Positions 7,625-16,080 of a stretch of DNA of 36,259 nt are shown here, in pieces; the first letter of the stretch is position 1, and each line of letters begins with the position of its first letter. The notes under the pieces were generated by a model, which saw only the letters and a list, made by a program, of their open reading frames with translations, was not told the origin of the DNA and did no database searches. The DNA lies in NCBI GenBank assembly GCA_013151495.1, contig JAADIE010000031.1:1-36259 (forward strand), read 5' to 3'. Both the position numbers and the translations under genes were made by a program. Source of the stretch: Nitrospirota bacterium (GTDB taxonomy: Bacteria; Nitrospirota; Thermodesulfovibrionia; Thermodesulfovibrionales; JdFR-85).

Positions 7625-9101
7625 ATTCAGAAAGGAGGTTGTATTTTTTCAGTTTTCTCCAAAGGGTGGCAGGATCGATGCCAAGCAATTCGGCAGCCTT
7701 CTTTTTTCTGCCGCCTGTTATGCTAAGTACCTTTTTAATGTGCTCTCTTTCGATGCTTTCAAGGGTAAGGTCTGTCTCTGGTACAGATGTACGGGTCAGG
7801 TTCTTTGGCAGGGCATCAATGGTAATTTCAAAGGAGTCGGTCATAATAAGGGCATGCTGTATGGTGTTTTCAAGCTCCCTCACATTGCCTGGCCAGTGAT
7901 AATCCATAAGCAGGGAAAGGGCCTGCTCTGTAATGCCCCGCACATTTTTCTGCATACTCTGGTTGTACTTGTTAATAAAGTATCTGACCAGAAGCGGGAT
8001 GTCCTCCTTTCGCTCTCTTAAAGGTGGCAGGTCTATTCTTATCACATTGAGCCTGTAGTAAAGGTCCTTACGAAAGGAGCCCGATTCAATGGCCTCCTCA
8101 GGGTCCTGATTGGTTGCAGCTATAATACGGACATCCACGGTCTGGGGCCTTGTAGAGCCAACCTTATAGAAGGTTCTGTCCTGGAGAAACCTCAGCAGCT
8201 TGACCTGGAGATTGGTGCTCATGGAGTTTATCTCATCAAGGAAGATGGTTCCGCCATCGGCAGCCTCAAAGAGCCCCTTTTTGTCGGCATCTGCACCAGT
8301 GAAGGCACCCTTTACATAACCAAAGAGCTCGGTCTCTAACAGGCTCTCAGGCACAGAGGCGCAGTTTATCGGGATGAAGGGCCTTTCCTTTCTCAGGCTA
8401 TTAAAATGTATTGCCCTGGCAATTAGTTCCTTTCCGGTTCCGCTTTCACCATGGATCAGGATGCTTGAGGGTATGTTAAGGGTCTTTCTTACCAGGTCCA
8501 TGACCTGCTTCATCTTCGGGCTTGTGGTAATTATACCGCTGAAGTCGTGAAATCGCTTGCACTCGTCTACCTCTTTCTGGAGACCCTCGAACAAACGGGC
8601 GTTTTCAATGGCAAGACTGATCGGGGCAGTGGCAGCCCGAAGAACATCCATCATCTCAGGGTCTGGGCTGTAGGGTGTGTGGGTGATTACACAGAGCACA
8701 CCAACAACCTTGCCCTTTGCTTTAAGCGGAAGCCCTGCATAAAACTCCATGCCCTCTCGCCTCAGTGACTCACGGGTAAAGCGGCTGTCCTGGGATGCTT
8801 TTTCATTTATGACCACCTCGCAGTCAAACTGGGCAATGTTTCCACACATGCATTCCCCAACCTTTACCCTGTTTTCTGTCAGATCCCGTACAACCTCTTC
8901 AGAAAGATTGCGAAACGAAACGGGTATCATCTCCATGGTCTCTTCGTTTATCACATAGATAACTCCGGCATCCACCTCCATGAAGTCAATAACCTTCTCT
9001 AAGGCATCGTTAAGGATACTGGTAAGGTTCAAAGACCTGCTTACCGTAAGGGCAAGTTCATACAGGATGGAGAGTTTTTTGTTTTGCCGTTCAAGGGACA
9101 T
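7623..9101 (-). CDS. Sigma-54-dependent transcriptional activator with N-terminal GAF domain and Fis-type HTH
   Basis: GAF-like N-terminus; GESGTGKELIARAIH, GAFTGA, GGTIFLDEI, C-terminal HTH GGRKKKAAELLGIDPATLWRKLKKY. Confidence 0.95.
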   Translation of the reverse strand: MSLERQNKKLSILYELALTVSRSLNLTSILNDALEKVIDFMEVDAGVIYVINEETMEMIPVSFRNLSEEVVRDLTENRVKVGECMCGNIAQFDCEVVINEKASQDSRFTRESLRREGMEFYAGLPLKAKGKVVGVLCVITHTPYSPDPEMMDVLRAATAPISLAIENARLFEGLQKEVDECKRFHDFSGIITTSPKMKQVMDLVRKTLNIPSSILIHGESGTGKELIARAIHFNSLRKERPFIPINCASVPESLLETELFGYVKGAFTGADADKKGLFEAADGGTIFLDEINSMSTNLQVKLLRFLQDRTFYKVGSTRPQTVDVRIIAATNQDPEEAIESGSFRKDLYYRLNVIRIDLPPLRERKEDIPLLVRYFINKYNQSMQKNVRGITEQALSLLMDYHWPGNVRELENTIQHALIMTDSFEITIDALPKNLTRTSVPETDLTLESIEREHIKKVLSITGGRKKKAAELLGIDPATLWRKLKKYNLLSE

Positions 9102-9122
9102 ATCTTATCATAACCTATTTTT

Positions 9123-9157
9123 GATTTTAGATTTTAGATTTCAGATTTAAGATTTTA
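9123..9157. repeat. Heptanucleotide tandem repeat, five units of GATTTTA/GATTTCA/GATTTAA
   Basis: GATTTTA GATTTTA GATTTCA GATTTAA GATTTTA in series; two further units GATTTTA GATTTTT at 9399-9412. Confidence 0.8.
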
Positions 9158-9200
9158 ATCTAACCTGTCTATTGAAGAAAGCTCACAACGATGAAGGCAG

Positions 9201-9357
9201 AAGGGTATAGGGTTTGAGCGGTTTCAGGCAATCTAAAATCTTCACCAGGAGGGTGAAGTAGATTGCCTGCCTCGGAGCAGGGGGCCCCCGTCAAAGACTT
9301 TTCGGGGCACTGAGGCCTTGGATGGCCTGCGAGAATGAGCGAAAAGCCTATACCCTT
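9201..9357 (+). ncRNA. Structured intergenic element, copy 3 (divergent helices, same conserved blocks)
   Basis: Outer stem AAGGGTATAGG (9201-9211) / CCTATACCCTT (9347-9357), G.G mismatch, TTT/AAA; GAGCGGTTTCAG; hairpin CAGGCAATCTA...TAGATTGCCTG; CCTCGGAGC; expanded arm with GGCC-TTGGAT-GGCC; GCGAGAATGAG. Confidence 0.7.
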
Positions 9358-9432
9358 GTACCTTAAAAACTGACTGATGTGTCAATAGTCAATTTAGGGA
9401 TTTTAGATTTTTTCTGCGTAAGCCTTTAACCT

Positions 9433-9446
9433 GGTATTGAATTTGC
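9433..9446 (+). promoter_or_regulatory. Sigma-54 -24/-12 promoter for the OsmC-metF operon
   Basis: TGGTATTGAATTTGCTTT: GG (9433-9434)-N10-GC (9445-9446). Confidence 0.6.
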
Positions 9447-9491
9447 TTTAGATACAGGCCGGTAGATTACTGGTAAAAGGAGGTAGGATGA

Positions 9492-10016
9492 ATGAGCGGT
9501 AACAGAGAAGAAAGGCTGAGAGAGATTGTTAGTCGGAGGATTGAGTTTTTCAAGCGAAAACCTGAGGCAGCCATCTACCGTCCAAAGGTAAGCTCAAGGC
9601 TGATAGAGGGTCTGTACACAGAAACCCGGGTAAGGGAGCATACAGTAAAGGCGGATTATGCAGAGGCTGCCGGTGGGACAAACCGGGCGCCAAACCCAAT
9701 TGAGCTCCTACTTTCAGCCCTTGCAGCCTGTATAGAAAGTGCTGTTTATGAGTTTGCTGCCTATGAGGGTATCAGGATAAAGGCTGTAGAGGCAGAGGTT
9801 GAGGGAGAGCTCGACCTTAGAGGACTATTCATGGTTGATGATTCGGTATCCCCTGGGTTTAAGCATGTAAGCTATACCCTTAAGATACGCTCCAGTGATG
9901 ACCCCGACAGGGTCAAGGAGCTTGCCCAGAGGGTCATTGCCCACTGTCCGGTGGTTGACTCTCTGATAAGACCGGTAACCCTGAATGGAAATATTATTGT
10001 AGAGGAGGGTGTATAA
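9492..10016 (+). CDS. OsmC-family protein (both conserved cysteines present)
   Basis: GTNRAPNPIELLLSALAACIESAVYEFAAYEGI...VIAHCPVVDSLIRPV. Confidence 0.85.
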   Translation: MSGNREERLREIVSRRIEFFKRKPEAAIYRPKVSSRLIEGLYTETRVREHTVKADYAEAAGGTNRAPNPIELLLSALAACIESAVYEFAAYEGIRIKAVEAEVEGELDLRGLFMVDDSVSPGFKHVSYTLKIRSSDDPDRVKELAQRVIAHCPVVDSLIRPVTLNGNIIVEEGV

Positions 10017-10895
10017 ATGAAGATAATCCAGGTTTTAACTGAAAGGGGTAAAGGGGTATCCTTTGAGTTTTTTCCGCCAAAGACCGCAGAGGGCAGAAAG
10101 GCCCTTCTTGAGGTAATAAAGGGGCTGAAGGTATTTAATCCCCTTTATGTTTCTGTAACCTATGGAGCAGGTGGCACCACCACAGATCGCACAAAGGAGA
10201 CCATCTACGAGATACAGACCGTGCTGGATGAACCGGTTATGTCTCATCTTACATGTATAGGGGCAACCCGTAGCTCCATTAGGGCATTGCTTGATGAGTA
10301 CAGACAAAAGGGTGTGGAAAATATACTCGCCTTAAGGGGTGATAAGCCCCAGGATGTGGAGGATTTTGATCCTTCTAAGGGTGAGTTTAAGTATGCCCGA
10401 GACCTGGTGGAGTTTATCAAAAAGGAGTTTCCAGAGTTTGGTATCTCCGTTGCCGTTTATCCAGAGGGGCATCAGGAGGCGCCCTCTCTTGAGGCAGACC
10501 TTGAATATACCAGGATAAAGATAGATGCCGGGGCAGACTTTGCAATCACCCAGATGTTTTTTGACAACTCCTACTACTATGACTTCCTGGATAGGGCCCA
10601 GAAGAAAGGTATTGATATACCCATACTACCAGGGATAATGCCCATAACCGATATTGTAAAGATAAAGCGTTTTGCCTCCTTCTGTAAGGCCACAATTCCC
10701 GCGGAGGTGGAAAAGAGGTTTGAGCCATACGCTGAAAGTCCTGAGGACATGCTGAAGCTTGGAGTGGAGCTTGCCATAAAACAGTGCGAGGACCTGATTG
10801 GACAGGGTGTCAGGTTTCTACACTTTTATACACTGAACAGAGAGGATGCGGTTTCAGAGATACTGAAGGCCCTGGTGCCTACTCATTTTTCTTGA
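10017..10895 (+). CDS. metF: Methylenetetrahydrofolate reductase
   Basis: GVSFEFFPPKTAEGRKALLEVI...YVSVTYGAGGTT...LTCIG...ENILALRGDKP...ADFAITQMFFDN. Confidence 0.95.
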   Translation: MKIIQVLTERGKGVSFEFFPPKTAEGRKALLEVIKGLKVFNPLYVSVTYGAGGTTTDRTKETIYEIQTVLDEPVMSHLTCIGATRSSIRALLDEYRQKGVENILALRGDKPQDVEDFDPSKGEFKYARDLVEFIKKEFPEFGISVAVYPEGHQEAPSLEADLEYTRIKIDAGADFAITQMFFDNSYYYDFLDRAQKKGIDIPILPGIMPITDIVKIKRFASFCKATIPAEVEKRFEPYAESPEDMLKLGVELAIKQCEDLIGQGVRFLHFYTLNREDAVSEILKALVPTHFS

Positions 10896-10915
10896 AGGTT
10901 TCAAAGGGAGTTACC

Positions 10916-12298
10916 CTATAGTTTGGTTCGTATTTTATAGACTATTTTTACGGTTTCTCTTGCAGGCACAAGTGGATTGAACTCGATGTGGGTGGCATCG
11001 ATTTTTTTGTAGGCATGGCTGCTTTCGATGATGCTCCATTGTCCCTGAAGGGTCTCAATAACCTTAACCTTTATATCCCGTGACTTGTGATTTGTAATGG
11101 TTATTTCATAGGTTCCTTCAAAGGTATTAGGGCCAATGCGTATGTAATCAACCTGACGGCGCCTTGCCTTTATGTCAAAGGCCCAACCAGTGGTAATTAA
11201 TATCTCCTCTCCCCTTGGTGTATGATCAATTGTATCTGAGCCTGAAAAGACCATAGAAGCATCACTCCTTAAGGAATAAACCCTCACCTTACCTGCTGGA
11301 AAGACATAACCAAGATTATTGTCTGGACGATTTTTTATTTTTAAAATTACCTTAACCGGTAGATTTGCGCTACTATTGTATGCCGACGGATAGAACAGGT
11401 TGTTTTTAATAATATAGCTTTTTTCTACCCTGATGTTATTTGCCTCGAAAAGAAGCAGGGTTTTCGTTTCCCTTTCTTTCAAAGTAACCGGTCTGTTAAT
11501 TCGATACTCGTGGTATTCATAAAGAGGCCTTTCAGTAGGGGCTGCACTCTTTTCCTTTACGGCTAAGGCAAATACACGCTCTGGCTGCTGTGAAGCCCTG
11601 TGAAGTTTGCCAGCAACAAGCCGTAAAGAGGCATTTTTAAAGGCCCTGTCAGTATTGTTTTGTATTGTGGCAAGACATTTAAGATATGCGAGTTCTTCGT
11701 TTAACAAAGTTAGCATACATGTAGAAGACCAGTTTAGACCGATAAGGTCGTATCCAATACGCAGCACGATCTTTCGGGCCTTATCAGTACGATATTTAAG
11801 CCTTAATCTACCATTTTCATAAACTCCTCCAGGGATCTTTGGTAATACGATTGTTCCAGGGTGATTAAGATAGATCTCTCCGTTTATCTCAAAATAGTAC
11901 TGCCCCCTGGATCCAAGGAGTCGAGCCCTCTGGTAGATTTTCTTTAAGTTATTTCTGTCCCATAATACGAGTTTGATCTCCCTGTTGATATATCTTTGCA
12001 GGACCTCCTCTTTTGAAAAATTAGAAGGATAAAAGCTTTGTTCTGTAATTTCAACAGATTCAGGAGCAAGAATGTTTATAGAGGATGAAGCAATACCATC
12101 TGGCAGGCCATTAATCTGTATTTCCCCTTTTTTTCTTGAAAGTCTCAAAAGATAAGCCTCACTGATAAAGGCCGTGTTGTCGTTATAAATGGTAATGGAG
12201 ATCTCTTTTGCAGAATCGGTGGAAATTATGGTCTTAGAGGTTACAGTGGAAGGGATCAGCCATACCAGCATTACCAAAAGCGCAAGTATCTTTTTCAT
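10916..12298 (-). CDS. DUF4139-like secreted protein
   Basis: Signal peptide; VTIYNDNTAFISEAYLLRLSRKKGEIQINGLPDGI...; C-term EITITNHKSRDIKVKVIETLQGQWSIIESSHAYKKIDATHIEFNPLVPARETVKIVYKI. Confidence 0.75.
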   Translation of the reverse strand: MKKILALLVMLVWLIPSTVTSKTIISTDSAKEISITIYNDNTAFISEAYLLRLSRKKGEIQINGLPDGIASSSINILAPESVEITEQSFYPSNFSKEEVLQRYINREIKLVLWDRNNLKKIYQRARLLGSRGQYYFEINGEIYLNHPGTIVLPKIPGGVYENGRLRLKYRTDKARKIVLRIGYDLIGLNWSSTCMLTLLNEELAYLKCLATIQNNTDRAFKNASLRLVAGKLHRASQQPERVFALAVKEKSAAPTERPLYEYHEYRINRPVTLKERETKTLLLFEANNIRVEKSYIIKNNLFYPSAYNSSANLPVKVILKIKNRPDNNLGYVFPAGKVRVYSLRSDASMVFSGSDTIDHTPRGEEILITTGWAFDIKARRRQVDYIRIGPNTFEGTYEITITNHKSRDIKVKVIETLQGQWSIIESSHAYKKIDATHIEFNPLVPARETVKIVYKIRTKL

Positions 12299-12320
12299 TA
12301 ACTTCCTCCTTGAGAAAACT

Positions 12321-12950
12321 CTATATGAGCAGATCCCTTAAAAAGATTATTATCGGAAATATAATAAGATCAATTACCCTCAAAAACAGAAGGATCAGTA
12401 TAATAAAAAAGCCATAAGGCTCGATTCGGCTAAAGGCGATAGCCTGTCTGGGCGGAAGTATTCCCATTAGAATTTTGCTTCCATCAAGAGGTGGTATCGG
12501 AATGAGATTGAATACGGCAAGCCCAATATTGAGTATTACGCTTAACTGGAGCATAAGAGCAACTGGTACAAGTATCTTTTTTACTATAAAGACATTTTCC
12601 ACCGGCAGAATCATAACGATCTTATAAAGTAGTGCCGAGGCCACCGCTATCAGCATGTTGGCTGCAGGCCCTGCAAGGGATACCCATATCATATCTTTTT
12701 TAGGGTCTCTGAGATTAAAGGGATTGACTGGCACCGGCTTTGCCCATCCGATCATTCTGGTCATTATAAAGACCAGGGTGCCCAGAGGATCGAGGTGTTT
12801 CAGGGGATTTAATGTTAATCTGCCAGCAAGTTTTGCAGTGGGATCTCCTAACCTATAAGCTACAAATCCGTGGGCGAGCTCATGAAAGGTAACCGCCACC
12901 AAAAGTGGCAAAGCCATAAGGACAATCTGTTTTAAGTAATACTCTATCAT
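12321..12950 (-). CDS. Site-2 protease family (M50) membrane metalloprotease
   Basis: VTFHELAHGFVAYRLGDPTAKLAGRLTLNPLKHLDPLGTL ... NLIPIPPLDGSKIL. Confidence 0.92.
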   Translation of the reverse strand: MIEYYLKQIVLMALPLLVAVTFHELAHGFVAYRLGDPTAKLAGRLTLNPLKHLDPLGTLVFIMTRMIGWAKPVPVNPFNLRDPKKDMIWVSLAGPAANMLIAVASALLYKIVMILPVENVFIVKKILVPVALMLQLSVILNIGLAVFNLIPIPPLDGSKILMGILPPRQAIAFSRIEPYGFFIILILLFLRVIDLIIFPIIIFLRDLLI

Positions 12951-12965
12951 TTTTAACTTTAAAAT

Positions 12966-14621
12966 TTATTTAATCTTTTTTTCAATACCTCTCAAGGCAT
13001 TCTCAAGGGGAACAATGTAGCATGAATCCATGTCGTGCTCTATATCGTGTTTAGCCTTTAAAAAGGTGATCCTGTCGCGTATTCTTTCTTTCAGGTAATG
13101 TAAATACCTTTTTGTGCCCCTGGGTTTGTACTTCCTGTCGTAGTCTGCACCAAAGAGTTCTCCTGCGTTTTCAGGAATCTCAAGCCCGTTAAAGTATTGC
13201 CAATTCTGCCATTTAATATTTCCACGAACAAGTTCTGTTACTATTTTCAGAGTCAAATCTTTGGGAATATCCACAAGATGCCCTGGAGTACCAAAGGCAT
13301 AAGTATTCATTATGTAGCACTCGGTGCCCATCTGAAAGAGCTTTCTGAATTGCTGACAGTCGGTAAGCAGGGGATGTACCCTGAAGGGATTTGCAAAGGG
13401 TTCGATAACCAGCTTGCTAAGTTCCTCAGGATCAACATTTTCCACACCCTTTGCCCTCATAGTACTCAGGGATGCCCCCAGTGCCACAGCAAGGTCGATG
13501 GTCTTTACCCTGCAAACTGGTGGCAGGCTGGGGTCTTTCTGAAGCCATATAACCGTGCCCGGAAGCTCACAGGAGTCGGTGTGATTGAACATATCTCTGG
13601 ATTTGATACAGCGGCCATTACGGTTTCTAACATCGTAGGCCACCAGCCTTCTACTACCATTGGGTTCCTCTGTTACAGCCACATTCTGAGCTGTAAGAAA
13701 ATATTTTATCTGAGGGTCTCGATAGGAGACCGAATCGGTTTTATCAAACAGGCTTGGTTCTAAAGCCACGGATATGTTGTGTTCAAGATCTATTAAAAAG
13801 GCATCATCATGGATTACCGTGACCTTTTCAGACTTTTTCAGTGTGCCTCCATGGTCGTGACTATTGGTAATGGAGGATTTCCCCGAGCCAGAAAGCCCAA
13901 ATACTGCAACTGGTGGATGACAGCCTATTTTTTTAATTCCTCCATGGCAGGCAACCATGTTCTGCCTCACACCTGCAGTCCAGGCAAGTGTAAGGGTGCC
14001 CTTTTTGCGTTCGCCAAAATAACGCATGCCAAGGATGGCTATGCAGTTTTCTCTTTCATCAACTATCACAAGGCCATCAGGAAAATCAGGATGCGACCAT
14101 TCAGGATCGGCCAGAACAAGAATATCTGGTTCATTAATTGGACGAGACTTTTGGTAACGACCTATCCAAGGTCTCATCCAGGGTGTAAAATTAAGACCCC
14201 AGTCAAGCATGTTCTTGGCATCGGTAACAGGGCTTAAAAGATGGGCTTTAAGCATAAAGCTTGGATGTATGCCCACGATACCCTCAAGCCAGAGGCAGGG
14301 TCTTCGATTCATTTGATATACAGCCTCTCGAAGTATTCCCAGATAAAGGTCTTTGTTTTTCCCCATCTGTCTTACAAGTCGTCTTGCCCTGGCTGTTCTG
14401 CCGACAACCCTTCCATCCTGGGAAACAAGCACCTTTGCACTCTTAGGTAGTCCAAAACGCTCTGGTTTGTACATGGGCTCAGAGGTAACAATTACCTCTG
14501 GCTGTTTTGTCGAAAGCCTGTACAGCTCGGCCATGCTGGTCTTTTTTACTGAGTTTGCATAGAAGGCGGTTTCTATTATTGCTCTCCACGGGCCTGCCGG
14601 GAGTTTATGGGTAGACGACAT
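12966..14621 (-). CDS. Phosphoenolpyruvate carboxykinase (ATP)-like protein, divergent
   Basis: GMRYFGERKKGTLTLAWTAG, P-loop VAVFGLSGSGKSSIT, IHDDAFLIDLE, LPPVCRVKTID, CYIMNTYAFGTPG align by eye with PEPCK motif order. Confidence 0.75.
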   Translation of the reverse strand: MSSTHKLPAGPWRAIIETAFYANSVKKTSMAELYRLSTKQPEVIVTSEPMYKPERFGLPKSAKVLVSQDGRVVGRTARARRLVRQMGKNKDLYLGILREAVYQMNRRPCLWLEGIVGIHPSFMLKAHLLSPVTDAKNMLDWGLNFTPWMRPWIGRYQKSRPINEPDILVLADPEWSHPDFPDGLVIVDERENCIAILGMRYFGERKKGTLTLAWTAGVRQNMVACHGGIKKIGCHPPVAVFGLSGSGKSSITNSHDHGGTLKKSEKVTVIHDDAFLIDLEHNISVALEPSLFDKTDSVSYRDPQIKYFLTAQNVAVTEEPNGSRRLVAYDVRNRNGRCIKSRDMFNHTDSCELPGTVIWLQKDPSLPPVCRVKTIDLAVALGASLSTMRAKGVENVDPEELSKLVIEPFANPFRVHPLLTDCQQFRKLFQMGTECYIMNTYAFGTPGHLVDIPKDLTLKIVTELVRGNIKWQNWQYFNGLEIPENAGELFGADYDRKYKPRGTKRYLHYLKERIRDRITFLKAKHDIEHDMDSCYIVPLENALRGIEKKIK

Positions 14622-14793
14622 TATGAAAAGCCTCCTTATAAAAGTCTTTTAAGACCTTTGATGTGCAGAGAGGGTCTAACTGACAATAAATCAAATCACT
14701 TACCCAAGTATGCTTTATTTTAACATAATACTGTTTTTAATTAGTTTTTGGTGGAATTATTTTTGTTTTTTTGTGATAATATGAAAAACCACC

Positions 14794-16077
14794 ATGAAAA
14801 AGAGATTATTAACAAAACTACTGAGTCTTCTTTTTATCATTTTGCCTCTTTTTAGTATACTGGCTCAGGAACCCGGGGTTTATGTTATAACCCTTCAGGG
14901 CGTTATAAATCCGGTTGCCTCAGAATATATAAAGAAGGGTATCTCCCTTGCCAATACTCAGGGTGCAAAGGCCATTGTTATCGAGTTAGACACCCCTGGT
15001 GGGCTCGATACCTCCATGCGGGAGATAATAAAGGCCATTAACCAGAGCGCAGTACCTGTAGTGGTCTATGTCTCACCAACTGGTGCCAGGGCTGCTTCTG
15101 CTGGTGTTTTTATAACTCTTTCGGCCCATGTGGCAGCAATGGCCCCTGGCACAAACATCGGGGCTGCCCATCCTGTAGGTATTGGTGGCAAGATGGACAA
15201 GACCATGGTTGAAAAGGTCACAAACGATGCAGTGGCCTATATAAAATCCATAGCCGAGCGTAGAGGCAGAAACAAAGAATGGGCTGAAAAGGCTGTCAGG
15301 AAAAGCATCTCTGCCACTGCAAAGGAGGCCCTTGAGCTTGGAGTTATTGATCTGATTGCAAACAACCTGGATGAACTGCTTGGAAAGATAGACGGCACAA
15401 CAGTAGAGACAGCCTCAGGAAAGGTTAAACTAAAGACAAAAGGCGTGCCGGTAAAAAAGGTGCCCATGGGCTTAAGATTAAAAATTCTTGGCGTTATAAG
15501 CAATCCAAACATCGCCTATATACTAATGTTGCTTGGTTTTTACGGGCTGTTTTTTGAACTCACCAATCCGGGTGCAGTGTTTCCGGGTGTTTTTGGAGCG
15601 ATATGCCTGATTCTTGCCTTTTATTCCTTTCAGACTCTACCGGTTAACTATGCAGGACTTTTACTGATAATATTGTCTATCGTACTGTTTATCCTGGAGA
15701 TTAAGGTTACCTCTCATGGCGTTTTGACAATAGGAGGAATAATATCAATGGTTATTGGCTCTATTATGCTGTTTGAAAGCCCGGCGCCATTTTTTAAGAT
15801 CTCCCTTTACATAATCGTGCCAGCGGCAATAGTAACAGCTCTGTTTTTTACGCTTACATTCTCTCTTGCCCTAAAAGCCTGGCGAAGAAAACCTGTTACA
15901 GGGAAAGAGGGGCTCCTTGGTCAGGAAGGAATAGCACACACAGATATAAATGGCGAGGGAATGGTCCTGGTTAGAGGAGAGTACTGGCAGGCTTACAGTG
16001 ATGAGCCAATCAAGAAAGGTGATAAGGTGATAGTGGAGTCCGTTTCAGGACTTAAAATAAAAGTAAAAAGGGGGTAG
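14794..16077 (+). CDS. NfeD-family membrane-bound serine protease (ClpP-class)
   Basis: VIELDTPGGLDTSMREIIKAINQSAVPVVVYVSPTGARAASAGVFI; C-terminal OB-fold NfeD domain. Confidence 0.93.
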   Translation: MKKRLLTKLLSLLFIILPLFSILAQEPGVYVITLQGVINPVASEYIKKGISLANTQGAKAIVIELDTPGGLDTSMREIIKAINQSAVPVVVYVSPTGARAASAGVFITLSAHVAAMAPGTNIGAAHPVGIGGKMDKTMVEKVTNDAVAYIKSIAERRGRNKEWAEKAVRKSISATAKEALELGVIDLIANNLDELLGKIDGTTVETASGKVKLKTKGVPVKKVPMGLRLKILGVISNPNIAYILMLLGFYGLFFELTNPGAVFPGVFGAICLILAFYSFQTLPVNYAGLLLIILSIVLFILEIKVTSHGVLTIGGIISMVIGSIMLFESPAPFFKISLYIIVPAAIVTALFFTLTFSLALKAWRRKPVTGKEGLLGQEGIAHTDINGEGMVLVRGEYWQAYSDEPIKKGDKVIVESVSGLKIKVKRG

Positions 16078-16080
16078 GCG

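Noticed and set aside
842-9357. Elements as integron attC sites or a CRISPR array
   Set aside because: No RYYYAAC/GTTRRRY core sites or integrase seen; only three dispersed copies in mixed orientation with no regular spacers.
842-9357. Elements as hammerhead or twister ribozymes
   Set aside because: I could not place the hammerhead CUGANGA...GAAA core or a twister core on the conserved blocks; formal covariance-model search still needed.
9371-9391. TGACT-N11-AGTCA as an activator site for the OsmC-metF promoter
   Set aside because: Only 5-bp arms in an AT-rich region and unlike the TGCA sites of the paired operon; too weak to call.
13197-14237. Plus-strand ORFs of 188 and 142 aa inside the PEPCK gene
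   Set aside because: Antisense shadow ORFs of a recognised CDS; no coherent protein family signal.
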